From Dasypus novemcinctus (lineage: Eukaryota; Chordata; Mammalia; Cingulata; Dasypodidae): a DNA stretch of 64,000 nt. The stretch lies in contig NC_092216.1 of assembly GCF_030445035.2 (NCBI RefSeq), positions 13,331,405-13,395,404 of the forward strand, in the 5' to 3' direction. Positions 11,301-28,619 of this stretch are shown piece by piece. Position 1 is the stretch's first letter, and each line of letters begins with the position of its first letter. The translations under genes and the position numbers were made by a program. The notes under the pieces were generated by a model, which was not told where the DNA came from, searched no databases, and worked only from the letters and a program-made list of their open reading frames with translations.

Positions 11301-14300
11301 TTCCAGGGAAAACAGGGTCAAGGACTCACAAAGAAGCACAGACCAGCTCCAAAGGGAAAGCTTCAGGAGATGCTCTGTTGGCCTGCCCAGCAAAAGCAGA
11401 CCTTCAGTTGACTGTCTCTTACCACCCTGAGCCTAGCATCTTAAGCCTCCTCTGATTCATCTTTTGTTCTGGACTGTTGAATCAGCTCATCTTCAGAACA
11501 GAGCCCCCATGATCTGAAATTGCTAATCGAAAGCCCTGATCAGCATCTCATCTGCCATGCCCACCCCTAATCTTAGCAAAGAGGATTTTTATTCCCTTCC
11601 TGTCACAGCAAGCTAACCAGGGGCTGGACCCCATAGTGGCTAGTTGGACTTTTTCTTGTTAAGGTGTAAGTCTCCTTTAAATGTGCTAGATCAAAGTCCC
11701 TTATTAGAGATATGATTTACAAATTATTTTTTCCCATTTTGTAGTTTGTCATTCTACTTTCTTGCGACTTCCTTTTTATGCCCTCAGCTATAGGCTGAAA
11801 TTTTCTGTTATTTTGTAAGTTTACCAGCCTTTGTCATTTAGGGGAACTTATTGTACCTATTATAAGGTCCAGTGACTAAAACTGGATTCTTTATACCTCT
11901 TGGAGAATGTTTCACACCAGCCATACTACTATGACGTATCATGAACCAGAATTCAGCCTCTTTTTTTCAAGTACGAGATAAGTTTAACCCCAAATTGTAA
12001 CCAATATGGCTTCCACAGTTTCAGTTTTATGGTCTATGTAGGTAGCTTTCCTTCTATCTTATCTCTTGGTCAAGAGTGATGATTTCCAATAATGTTTTAC
12101 AAATGGCTTTTCATACTATCCTGATGTTGTGACAGATTCTAGAATGAATTTGATTTGGATTTTGTTAGCTGTCAATAGGGAGTGTCTTGAACAGTAGAAT
12201 TTATTAATTAACTCTTGAGTGAGGGAACCTTTTGAAGCACAATCTAGAGAGCATGAAGACATTAAATAGATACAGGATCATTTTTTAGTTTTGAGGATTT
12301 CACAATTTAATAAAATCCAGGGAACCAACGTAAGATTGACAGCATTTTATATTATCAGGTACAGAATATAAAACTGTTATCTGAGGCCATATTCCTGCCA
12401 AAAATGTAGGTAAGACTCTCAGCATAAAAATAGTCTTCTATGTGGAATAAGTTTAGCTGTCTGAAAAATTGTCTATAGAATATTTATGTTTCACTTTTTA
12501 TCATACTGGTGAAAAACTTTTTTATGACCTGTCACTGTCATTTATGAACCATTAGTATAAAATACATGGTATATTGTTGTACTTAAAACCTCAGAGGAGA
12601 AGGCACACAAAATCAGATGTTTAGTGCAGCATGGATAGTAAATTAGGAAGAGTACAAGGTGGGTTGAAATTATCAGGGAAGACTTACGTGAAGGAAACAG
12701 TAAGTTTAACATACTCCAAAATTTTCTCATTTTTCTCCTTTTACGATAATATTGCATAACTATTTGCTATCTATGGATAATAAATCAGGAAGGTAGTCTA
12801 TATTTCTACCGAGATATTAAAATAAGAAAGATAAATTGTTTAGAAAAAAGTAGAAACAAATATGCATAAGCTTTTTGTTTATATGCATTTTCAGTAAATG
12901 TGTTTGCTAATTGGTTTACAAACTGCTAGGTAATCACCTAATTGATCTTTTAGATATTATATTTTTAAATTTCAGTGTGCTTATAATTGGAGAAAAATTA
13001 ATCTGTTTTCTCTTTTCAGTCCTGACTTCCCTTAGAACATTCCACCAACTTAATTCAGAATCCTCAGACACATGTTCTGGATGAAAACAGTGAAGGGGCT
13101 CTGTGGAACTGAAATAGTTGCCCCTTTCTAAATCACCCAGCACTAACTCATTGTGAGCAGTGTGTGATGCCCTAGTACACCTGAATTCAGAAGAGTCTGC
13201 CCCAGTTGATGAGTCAGATGTTTGTTTTCTTTTTTCCTTTTTTTCTTTTCTACTCTCTCTTCTTACCATGAACATGAACAAAGTCATTCCTGTCTGTTTC
13301 ACACTGCCTGGTGTGGTTTTTTTCTTTGAGATATAAAAATTCCTGCATAATATGCCTAAAAATATTCAAAAACATTTCTTAATACTCTGGATTTTTCTAT
13401 AGATATAGGATACAGAAGCTGTAGGAACAGAAATAAAATTGCTGAAACTATATTGCCTTATTTCTATTTGTATATCAGTGCTGTCAGCTATTGATTATTT
13501 TTCTACAGGTCATTACATCAGTGATGCATATGACATTTAGAAGCAGATGTGGTTAAAGTCTAAGAGTCAAATTTTGCGCACCCAGCCTAGACTTTTAATG
13601 TTATATTACATAGAGAGGATAAGGACTGATCTATAGCTGCTTGTGCTCATTAAAGGAAAAATAGAGGTTTTTTCCCCCTTTCTTAATGCATGGCAGAGTG
13701 AAAGGTAGAAAAGCAAACTTGAAACTGAGAAAGGATTCATTCCTGAAAGAATGTGTACAAAGATGGATTCCCCATTGTTAAAGTTACTGCTGAGGGACCC
13801 TTAAATTTTAAATTAGAATTGTGTGTAATGGCCTGAAATGTTACCGTTTATGCAGACAAACTGTTAAATGCCAGAACAGACTTACCTGGTGTAAAGATCA
13901 GGCTAATGTGTCAACTGGGCCAGATAATTGTGCCCAGATGTCTGGTCAGGCAAGCACTGGGCTAACTGTAATAAAGGACATTTATGGGCTTTAGTCGCCA
14001 GTGAGTTTACTGCATGGATGGCTAATTACATCTAGGATCAACCAGGGAGACTGCCATCAGCAATGAGTGATGTTTTATTCAGTTAAATGCCTTAATTTTT
14101 TTAACGTAGAAAAGCAATTTATTCCCTTATAAGCACTTACACAGTTTGTCATGGAGAATAACAGGCCTGCTGGAGAAACAGGTCACACAAAGGGAGATGG
14201 TACCAAACTAGTGATCATGGACTAACTCCTAAAAAAATTAAAATAAAAATAAAAGCAAACTCTTACCCAGGATTAATTTAATTTTAAAAACAAATAGCTA

Positions 14301-14595
14301 TTGATTCACTCTTCTCAGCTTAACTGGACAGTCTAGCTGTGGTGTAACTGTCAGGTAAAATCATACATCTTTTCAACTTGGTGGTCCCAAGTTTGAAAAA
14401 CAACCACTTCACAGAAAGGAAAGAAATAATATGAAACTGCTCAAGAAATATACTAATGAGCAAAAATGTATGAGGAAAGAGGAACATGTAAAATAAAGTT
14501 TGACTTAACTGAAGAAACTGAGAGCAGACTGGTCTACCTGGGAAAATGTGCATCCTGTAAAGTCAGGTATGATGATTTTAAGAGTAGGAACCTAC
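11300..14595. other. Gene-free stretch, AT-rich
   Basis: About 11690-11800 looks like an antisense L1 3' fragment, and 13895-14060 resembles an old dispersed repeat. The 122-codon open frame at 12934-13302 (minus) matches nothing known and has no clear initiation or splice context. No supported gene was found. Confidence 0.45.
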
Positions 14596-14599
14596 ATTA

Positions 14600-19245
<4,646 letters not shown>

Positions 19246-19249
19246 AGTT

Positions 19250-19545
19250 CCTATCTTAGTTTGTTGGGGCTGCCATAACAAAGTACTGCAGTCCAGAAGA
19301 CTTACAACAATAGCAATTTTCTTACAATTCTACATGCCAGCATTCCAACTCAAAAGGCTGGCAGGGCCATACTTCCTCTGAAGTCTCTAGAGGTGTGGTG
19401 GTGATTGGCAATCCATGATAATTCAGTTAGTGCCTCTGTCACAAAAGTCATCTCTCTCTTTCCTACTGATAGTGTCAAAATTCCCTCTCCCTGTAAGAAC
19501 ATCAGTTGAATTGGTGTAAGGTCCACCCTAGATCCACTTGTGTGT
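19250..19545 (-). mobile_element. MaLR/ERVL-type LTR, antisense
   Basis: TTAGTTTGTTGGGGCTGCCATAAC at the left and GTAAGGTCCACCCTA near the right are characteristic of antisense MaLR-like LTRs found throughout placental mammals. Boundaries are approximate. Confidence 0.6.
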
Positions 19546-19549
19546 TAGT

Positions 19550-20752
19550 TTGTTTTTTAACAAATCAATTTTATCATTACACATCAATAAAGCATACAGT
19601 TCATCCAAAGTATGCAATCGCTGGCATTTGCTATAATCACATAGTTGTGCATTCATCACTTCATAATTAGGGCATTTTCGTTATTTCGATAGTAATAATA
19701 AACAAAAAACAGACAACAAACAAGAACATTCCTCACCTCTAAATCTGCTTATGCTTCCCCACTGTACACAGCTGTTGTTTATACAAACTATATAATCAAT
19801 GGCTTTTATTAAATCACAGTGTTGTATATTCATCATCACAAAAAATTTAGAACAATTTCATTACTCTAAAAGGAAAGACCCCAAGCGCCTTAGCATTCCT
19901 TCCTCAGACCTATATAACCACTAATGTACTTTATCTTTATAAATTGATTTATATTTACATTTTATATAAATGGAATCATACAATATGTAGTACTCTGTCT
20001 GATCTGCACTCATATAATGTTTTGGGTTTTTTTTTTTTCTGATATTAACATTGTGTACTATTAACTTACATTTGTTCATCTTCAAAGAAAAACAGTCTTG
20101 CGTAGGTAATTCTACCTGTATTCATATTTCACACAGTATACTTAGTTCATAATACTGCCATCATACATATTTGTCCTTTTGTGTCTGGCTTGCTTCATTC
20201 AGCATAATATCCTCCAGGTTCATCCCTGTTGTCATACGTTTCTCAACTTCATTTCTTCTTACCACTGCGTGATATTCCATCTTGTGTATACTTCATAATT
20301 TGTTTATCCATTCTTCAGTTGCTTGATAACTGGGTTGTTTTTAGCTTTTGGCTATTGTGAATAACGCTGCTATGAACACAGTGTAAAGATTCATATCATT
20401 GCTATCAGTTCTATTGGGTATATACCAAGTAGTGATATTGCCAAGTCACATAGGAAATCTATATTCAACTTTCTTAGGAATTGCCAAACAGTCCTCCACA
20501 AAGCTGCACCGTTCTACTTTCCCACCAGCAGTGAATAAGCATTCTATCTCTCCACATCCTCTTCAGGATTTATAGTTTTATCACTTTTTAATAGCGGCCA
20601 GTCTAATCAATGTACAATGATATCTTATTGAAGTTTTGATTTGCATTCCCTAGTGACTAGTGATGTTGAACATTTTTTTTCATGTGTTTTTTCTTCTTTG
20701 TATTTCTTTTTAGGACAGTTGTCTTTACAAGTCTTTTGCCCATTTTTTAGAT
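19550..20752 (-). mobile_element. Older L1 3' region, antisense
   Basis: The text CATTCAGCATAATATCCTCC, TGGGTATATACC and GTGATATTCCATC is the complement of the L1 3' portion common to placental mammals. Confidence 0.7.
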
Positions 20753-20754
20753 AT

Positions 20755-21170
20755 ATATATTTTTAAATTAAGATATATAGAAAATACAAAATTTTACATT
20801 AAAAAATATAAGAGGATTCCATATACCCACACTATCACCCCCACCCCCACTCCTCCCACATCACCAAATTGTTCCATCTGTGTGGGACATTCATTGAATT
20901 TGACTACATTTAGGAATGCTGTTACACAGCATGGATTATAGTTTACATTGTGTTTTGCACTTTCTCACAGTCCATTCAGAGGATTATGGCAGGATATATG
21001 ATGTCCTGCATCTGTCCATGAAATATTCAGGACAAATTCAAGTCCTGAAAATATCCCATATCACACCTCTTCTTCCCTCTCCCTGCCCTCAGCAACTCCT
21101 GTGACCACTGTCTCGACATCAGTGATATAATTTCTTCCGTTGCTAGAGTCAAAGAGTCCTCCAACTTCAC
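20755..21170 (-). mobile_element. Xenarthran L1 3' end, antisense, ~415 bp
   Basis: Short 5'-truncated copy of the family described at 3226-5290, starting with the shared TTACATTAAAAAATATAAGA edge. Confidence 0.7.
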
Positions 21171-21239
21171 TTTTCCTTTTTAAGATATTCGTCTCCTTGG
21201 GTCCCCTTACACTTCCAAGTAAATTCAATAACAGTGTTT

Positions 21240-21660
21240 TCCATTTATTCAGAAAATGGTGGTGCAATTATGTGATTGGGTTTGGTGGTGCTGGTCTGTG
21301 AGGGGAAGTAATGTTGGCGGGTTGTGTTGGACTATCCTTGAACCTGGGGGGAGGTTGGAGGAAGGAGCAGGTGAACTCTGGGGATTTGCAAGTCTGTGGT
21401 TAGAATTACACTGTTAGGAATGTTCTTTTTGCAAACATGGCAGGGGAGCATTACTGGTGCAGGGTGTTAGGTGGGCCCTGGTATGCAGGATAGGTCACAC
21501 CTGGGGCATGCCTCTATGGATTATGTAAGTATTCATCTTTCATAGCATTATCTCAGTGGGTGGAGACCCATATAATAAACATAAGGAGTGCCTAATAAAA
21601 TAAAACAGACCAATATGTCAAGTCCTCAATATTATTTCAAGTAAATAAGATTCTTATTCT
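21240..21660 (+). mobile_element. L1 3' UTR segment, sense
   Basis: Shares blocks with 22855-23010 (GGCAGGGGAG, TGGGGCAT, CTCTA, GACCCA) in the same order, so both derive from the same L1 3' UTR region. Confidence 0.5.
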
Positions 21661-21789
21661 TCAAAAATTGACATCTAGTGATTACCACAGGTTCTGTGGG
21701 GAGGGGGAGGGAAGATTAGAATAGATGGAACATAGAGCATTTAGAATTGTTCTGCATGATCTTGCAATAACAGACCCATTTTATGTTAT

Positions 21790-22400
21790 TTATTTTTGGT
21801 GTCTTTTTATTTTCTTTTAAATGTTACATTAAAAAATATGAGGTCCCCATATACCCCCACCCTACCCACACCACCCCTCCCACATCAAACCTCTTCCATA
21901 ATTGCGGCACATCCACTGCACCTGGGCGAATACATTCTGGATCACTGCTGCACCACATGAACAGTGGTCCACATTGTAGTCTACACTCTCCCCTAGTCCA
22001 CCCAGTGGACCATGGCAGGACACACAATGTCCAGGTTGCATCCCTGCAGCACCACCCAGGACAACTCCAAATCCTGAAAATGCACCCATGCCATATCTCT
22101 TTTTCCTTCTCCCCACCATCAGCAGCCACTGTGTCCGCCCTCTCCACATCACTATTAAAATTTATTCCTTTACTAATCACAATAGTTCCCCAGCAGAACA
22201 GCAGTAAGTCCATTCTAATCCATACTCTATTCCTTCATCCTGTGGGCCCTGGGATGGTTATGTCCAGTCCCCCTCTACATCAAGACGGACCTTAGATTCC
22301 ACATGGATGATAGGTGCAATTCTCCTGCTTGCATCTGTAGGCACTCTTGGCTCCTTGATGTGGCCATTGACCCTCTTCACCTCCCTGTCAACTCAAAATC
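21790..22400 (-). mobile_element. Xenarthran L1 3' end, antisense, ~610 bp
   Basis: A well-preserved copy of the dispersed family (AGGTCCCCATATACCCCCACC at its left edge). The minus-strand reading 22152-21862 carries the recurring ORF. Confidence 0.75.
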
Positions 22401-22640
22401 TATAAAAGTGTATAGTGCAAAATGTAAAACACAATATAAACCATTCACCATGGTCATTAACAGTGCTTCAATATTTGTACATCAGTTGTAACCAATATAC
22501 CATCTGCAAGTAAAATGATAATAGAAGAGAGTAAAAAGTTGGGAGGCATTAAGTATATGGGAATCCTCTACATTTTCTATGTGATTTTTCTGTAACCTAA
22601 AGCTTCTTTGATGATAAAATTTTTAAAAAAGACACTGGGG
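22400..22640 (+). mobile_element. L1 3' tail fragment, sense
   Basis: TGTAACCTAAAGCTTCTTTGAT followed by an A-rich end at 22590-22632 is shared with the tails at 55630-55670 and 24465-24490. Confidence 0.55.
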
Positions 22641-22789
22641 TAATATATGGAAGAAATGGTTACTGTACAGACAAAATATTAGGTCTATGGTGCCTAAAGA
22701 CACAATGTCTGAAATTTTTTAGACTATTTCAAATTTAAACGTTTTTTTGGTATTTTATTTAATTTCATTTTCTTATTAATTTTATTTGG

Positions 22790-24495
22790 TTACTTTGTTG
22801 GCCTAACTTTGGAGAGGGTTTGGATCCCAGAAAGGTCACATCTTTGGCAGGGGAGGATCACTGATACAGGATGTCTGTGATGGTGGGCTGTATGAGGAGG
22901 GGTGAATCTGGGGCATACCTCTAAGGTATATGAATGTGTTCAAATGTTCACAGGGCATTGTCTCCATGGATATAGACCCACACAATAACTGAAAGAATAC
23001 TGAGTAACATCTTATGTTATCTATTTACCTTTTTACTAAAAAAAGACCAAAAAAAAAATACTTAGCATGTCAAAACAAAAAAATTACAAAAAAATAAAAT
23101 AAAATAATATTGAGTTCCCATCCTAGGGAGTCCTGCTACATTTTCTAATAGGATAGCAAGAATCCCCCAAGCACATGGGCAGTGCCTAGTGAAGAAAGAA
23201 CAAACCATTATGCCAGGTCCTTTATGTTGATGATTATACTTATCAAACTTTTCTTGTGAAATTGAAACTTAACCTAGTTTCTGAGGGCCTCTTTCGTTGT
23301 TCAGATATAGCCTCTCTTTAAGTCTAACTAGCATACAAACATACCTTTTCTCCCAGCATAGGACATGACTCCCAGGGCTGAGCCTCCCTAGCACCAAGGG
23401 ATTATTACCAATTGCCAACTACCAATGCATCTGGGAAAAGACCTTGACCAAAAAGGGGAAATATTAAATATAAATGAGTTTTTATGGCTAAGAGATTTCA
23501 AGGCATTTCAGGTGTTCATTCCAGAGGCTATGCTATGACACTCAGCAGAATTTGATTGACTGCCATAGTAAGCATTTCCTCAAACAGTGGGGCTCCTGAG
23601 GGCTTTAGAGACATCCAGACACTATAAGCGGGGCAGGCAAGGTCAGTTAATTCCACACCACATCAATGGGCCTTACTTTGGAATTTATGCTCCCCAGTGT
23701 AACACACTCATTTATCTTTTCCCTACATATGACTTTTCTGCCCCTTTTACTTGAAACTGTAATTAGCACTATTCTTGTTAAATATATCCCCCAGAGAAAT
23801 AAATCCTTGTTCCATTTATGTGCCAGTTGAGCCCTAAATATCAGCCAAGTTGCAACACCTACTCTCCAGTTCTTTGGACTCAACCAGAACAACTAACAAG
23901 ATGATAATGGACAAGGCTCATCCCAAAGAAAAGAGAGTGCAACTGCAAGGAAGATACTTCTATTGATCTAAGCCCCATCTCAATTAGAAACAGAGTGGGC
24001 ATCACCATGCCCAAATCCTTCTGACTGGGGAATGAACAATGGAATGAAGTAGACATTAGTTTTCTGTTATAGATTTATTATTATTCTAGCAATGGAAGAA
24101 TTTTTATTTTTTATAAAAGGCACTGGCTGCCAGAGGTTTGGAGGAGAGGGAGAGAGAACAATAGGTGTAATATGAAGCATTTGGGGGACATTGGAATTGT
24201 GGTGCCTGACATTGCAATGACAGATACAGGCTATTATATATTTTGTCATAGCCTACAATATTGTGTGGGACAGAAAGTAAACTAAAATGTAAATTGTAGG
24301 CCACAGTTAGTAGCAATGCCTCAATATGTGTTCATAATTTATAACATCATTTGTAACAAATGCACCATAATAATGAAGGATATTGTTAATGAAGGATATG
24401 AGTGTGGGAAGGGGAGGAAGTGGAGCATATATTAATTAATTATTTTTAAACAGTATTTATGTAATTTAAAGCTTCATTAAAAAGAAAAATCAAAA
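22790..24495 (+). mobile_element. L1 long 3' UTR, sense
   Basis: About 1.7 kb in sense orientation, sharing the block order of other copies (GACATGACTCCCAGG, CCTAGCACCAAGGGATTATTA, then the ACATTGGAATTGT and CACAGTTAGTAGCA blocks) and ending in AAAGCTTCATTAAAAAG. It is more diverged than the copies at 32-48 kb. It abuts an antisense L1 body directly. Confidence 0.6.
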
Positions 24496-25576
24496 GATCA
24501 AATGCTGGCAGAATGTTTATTTGGATTGCATTGAATCTGTATATAAATTTGGGTAGACTAGATATCTTAATTATATTTAGTCTTCCACTCCATGATCATT
24601 GAACATTCTTCCAATTATTTAGGTCTTTTTAAAATTTCTTCTAACATTGCACTGTAGTTTTCTAAATACAAGTGTTTTACATTCTTTATTAAGCTTATTT
24701 CTTTTTTTTCTTGCCTGATTGCTTTTGCTAGAATCTTTAACACTGTATTCAATAATAGTGGTAACAGTAGGCATCCTTGTCTTTTTCCTGATCGCAGCAG
24801 AGAAGCTTTAAGTCTTTCACCACTGAATACAATGTTAACTGAGGGTTTCTCATATATGGCTATTAGCATGTTGAGAAAATTTCCTTCATTTTATATATTA
24901 TAGAATATATTTCAAGAAATGACACTATTTTGTTATATTCCTTTTCTGCATCAATGGATAGGATCATGGGATTTTTCTTCTTTATTAATGTGTATTAACA
25001 CTGATGGGCTTTCTTGTCTTGAACCACACTTGCATGCCTGGTATAAAACCCACTTAATTACGATGAATAATTCTTTTAATGCATTGTTGGATTCAATTAG
25101 TGAGTATTTTGTTGAGGATTTTTGCATCTGTATTCTTAGGGAAATGAGCCTGTAATTTCCTTTTTTTTTTGTAATATCTTTATCTGACTTTGGTATTAGG
25201 GTGATACTAGATTCATAGAATGAGTTTGGTAGTGTTTCTGCTTGTTCAATATTTTTAAAAAGAGATTGAGTAATATTCATATTAAATCTTCTCTGAATGC
25301 TTGGTAGAACTCAACTGTGAAATCATATGGTTCTGGGCCTTTTTTGGGGGAAGTTGTTTGATGACTGTTTCAATTCCTTTCCTTGTGATTGATTTGTTGA
25401 AGTCTTCTATTTTCTCTGCAGTCAGTGTAGGTTATTTATATGTTCCTTAGGATTTTTTTCATTTTATTTACATTGTCTACTCTTTTGGTGTACAGTTGTT
25501 CATAGTATCCTCTTATGATCTCTTTTATTTTTATGGCGTCAGTAGTAATGTCCCAGTTTTCATTTTCTATTTCATT

Positions 25577-25961
25577 TATTTGCATCTTTTTTTTTTAATT
25601 TTATTTAATCCCCCCCCCCCTCCCCTGGTTATCTATTCTCTGTGTCTATTTGCTGCATCTTGTTTCTTTGTCCACTTCTGTTGTCGTCAGTGGCATGGGA
25701 AGTGTGGGCAGTGCCATTCCAGGGCAGGATGCACTTTCTTTTCATGCTGGGCAGCTCTCCTTACGGGTGCACTCCTTGAGCGTGGGGCTTCCCTATGCAG
25801 GGGGCACCCCTGTGGCACAGCACTCCTTGTGCGCATCAGCACTGCGCATAGGCCAGCTCCACATGGGTCAAGGAGGCCCAGGATTTGAACCGTGGACCTT
25901 CCATGTGGTAGACGGATGCCCTAACCACTGGGCCAAGTCTGTTTCCCTATTTGCATCTTTT
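25577..25961 (-). mobile_element. DAS SINE, full length, antisense, with target duplication
   Basis: A tRNA-derived SINE in minus orientation lies at 25591-25947. Its poly-A side appears as the T/C-rich left edge, and the tRNA-like head lies at the right (GATTTGAACC box near 25881). A perfect 14-bp duplication TATTTGCATCTTTT flanks it at 25577-25590 and 25948-25961. It sits inside the antisense L1 and is younger than it. L1-encoded machinery mobilises such SINEs. Confidence 0.9.
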
Positions 25962-27939
25962 ATCTTTGTTCTTTTTCAGTCTGGTTAAGAGTTTGTCTGG
26001 CTAAAAATTGAAGAACCAACTTTTGATTTTGTTAAATCTATTTTTATTGTTTTTACTCTCAATTTCATTTATTTCAGCTCTGCTCTTTATTATTTCACTT
26101 CCTTCTACTTGCTTTGGGATTAGTTTGTTGTTCTTTTCCTAGTTCCTCCATCTATGTAATTATGTCATTGATTTTAGGTCTACTTTTTTTTTTTTAATGT
26201 AAGCATTGGGGGCTATAAATTTTCCTCTAAGCACTGCTTTCACTGCATCCCGTAGACTCTAGTATTTTGTGTTCTTGTTTTCATTCATCTCAAGATATTT
26301 ATTGATTTCTCTCAAAATCTTCTTTGACCCAGCTGGTGTTTTTTATCACCATATATTTGTGAATTTTCCCTTTTCCACCCCTTGTAGATTTCCAGCTTTA
26401 TTCCCATATGATCACAGAAAGTGCTTTGCATAATTTCAATCTTGTTGAATTACTTAAGATCTGCTTTGTGAATCAACGTATAGTCTACCCTGCAGAAAAA
26501 TCCATGACCAATTGAAAAGAATGTATATCCTACTGTTTGGGTGTGTGTGCAATGTTCTATATATTTCTATTAAGTCCATTTATCATATTATTCAAGCTCT
26601 CTCTTTCTTTATTGATCCTTTGTCCAGATGTAGTATGCAATGCTAAGAGTGGTATATTAATGTCTCCAAATATTATTGTAGAGACATTCATTTCTCCATT
26701 CAGTATTGCCACTGTTTGCCTCCTGTATCTTGGGGCATCCTGGGTAGATGCATATATATTTATGATGGTTATTTCCTCTTGATGAATTACCTTTTATTAA
26801 TATATAATGAGCTTCTTCATCTCTATTAGCAATTTTACCTCTAAAGTCTTGCTTTTAAAGTCTTCATCTCCAATAGCAGTTTTGCTTTTAAACCTAGCTA
26901 CTGCAGGTTTGTTTTGTTTAGCTTTGTTACTGCATGTGTGGAATATCTTTTTTCAGCCTTTCACTTTCAATCTATTGGTATCTTTGAATCTAAGGTGAGT
27001 CTCTCATAGACAGCATATAGATGGCTCATATTTTCTTATCCATTCCTCCAGTCTGTATCTTTTGATTGGGGAATTTAATCCATTAACATTCAATGTTATT
27101 ACTGTAAAGGTACTTCTTTTTTACCCATTTTTCCATTTGGATTTTATGTCATATTTTATTTTAATCTTTTTACACTTTTAGTTGCTTTTGCTGACATAAT
27201 CTTCATTTCTAGACTTTTTTCCAGGCCGATTTCTCCTGTCTTTTCTTTTCAGGCTGTTACACTCCTTTTATTATTTCCTGCAAAGCCGGCCTTCATGTTA
27301 GAAACTCTTTCAGTTTCTGTTTGTCTGTGCAGCCTGAAATTGCCTCCATTTTTGAAAGGCAATATTACCCAACATAATTAATAAGATTCTTGGGTGGCAA
27401 TTTTTCTTTTGCAGTATCTTAAATGTATTATACCACTGCCTTCTTGCCTCCATGGTTTCTGATGAGAAATCACCACTTAATCTTATTGGGTATCCTTTGT
27501 ATGTTATGCATCACTTTTCTCTTGCTGCTCCCAGAATTCTCTTTTACCTTTGGAATTTGACATTCTGATTAGTAAGCACTTCAGAGTAGGTTTATTCAAA
27601 TTTTTATTTGGATGTGAATATGTTGTGCTTCTAGGACATGGATATCTATGTCCTGCTATCAGGCTGGGAAAGTTTCCACCATTATTTCCTCAAATATTCC
27701 TTCTGCCCTTTTTGCCTTCTCTTTTCCTTCTGGGACACCCATGGCATGTATGTTTGCATGTCTCTTGCCATGATTTAGTTTTTGAGAATCTGTTAAACAT
27801 TTCCCATTTATTTTCTTTATCTCTTCTTTTGGATGTTCACTTTTGAAGACCAATCTTCAAGCTCACTGATCCTTTCTTCTGCCTCCTTAAATATGCTGTT
27901 ATATATAGCCATTGTATTTTTTCCCAATAATGTCTTATT

Positions 27940-28205
27940 CCCCTTCCCCCCAGATGGATACCTCTTCTGTCTGCTCATTGTCTGCTTATCTTTCTCAGGC
28001 AGCATAGGGAACTGAAGCCAGAACCTCTCATGTGGGAAGGGAGTGCCCAAACCAACTACTTGAGCACTTCTGCTTGCAGCTCATTGCAGCTCATTGAGGT
28101 TCATGATGGCTCATCATCTTTAAGAGGCAGCAGTAACTGAACCTGGGGCCTCCCATGTGGGAGACAGATGCCCAATTGTTTGAATCACATCTACTCCCTG
28201 CTTGA
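27940..28205 (-). mobile_element. DAS-type SINE pieces, antisense
   Basis: Two adjacent antisense heads are visible (near 28010-28075 and 28130-28200), each with the CCTCCCATGTGGGA-like block of the DAS family. They interrupt the L1 ORF1 region. Confidence 0.6.
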
Positions 28206-28619
28206 GTATAATTTTTATTTCATTTATTGTGTCTTTCTTTCCCAGAAAATCTGCTATTTTTCTCTGTAAACTTTCAAATTCCTCTGTGCTCACTCAGGAT
28301 CTTTTTTCATATCCTTAATCTCTTTAGTCATCTCATTAACTTTATGAAGGAATTTCAATATTTATGATGTTCAGATTCCTTTTTGTCATCTGGAAGCTTG
28401 TCTTGGTCCTTTAACTGGGTCATATATTCCTGTTTCTTGGTATGGATTTTAATTTTTGGTTGGCATCTTCGCACCTCACTTACTAGAGTAAGCCTTCTGG
28501 GTGAATTTTCTCTCTTTAGTTTAGGACTTTCTTGCCCTTTCTTCCTTCCTGACTTTGTAGTAGGAGCTGAAGATGTAGTTCATACTGTAAGCTGTGGAGG
28601 CTGATGCTGCCCTAGTTAC

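Noticed and set aside
12934..13302. 122-codon open frame on the minus strand
   Set aside because: Lys/Glu/Ser-rich without a recognisable domain; no splice sites or promoter seen.
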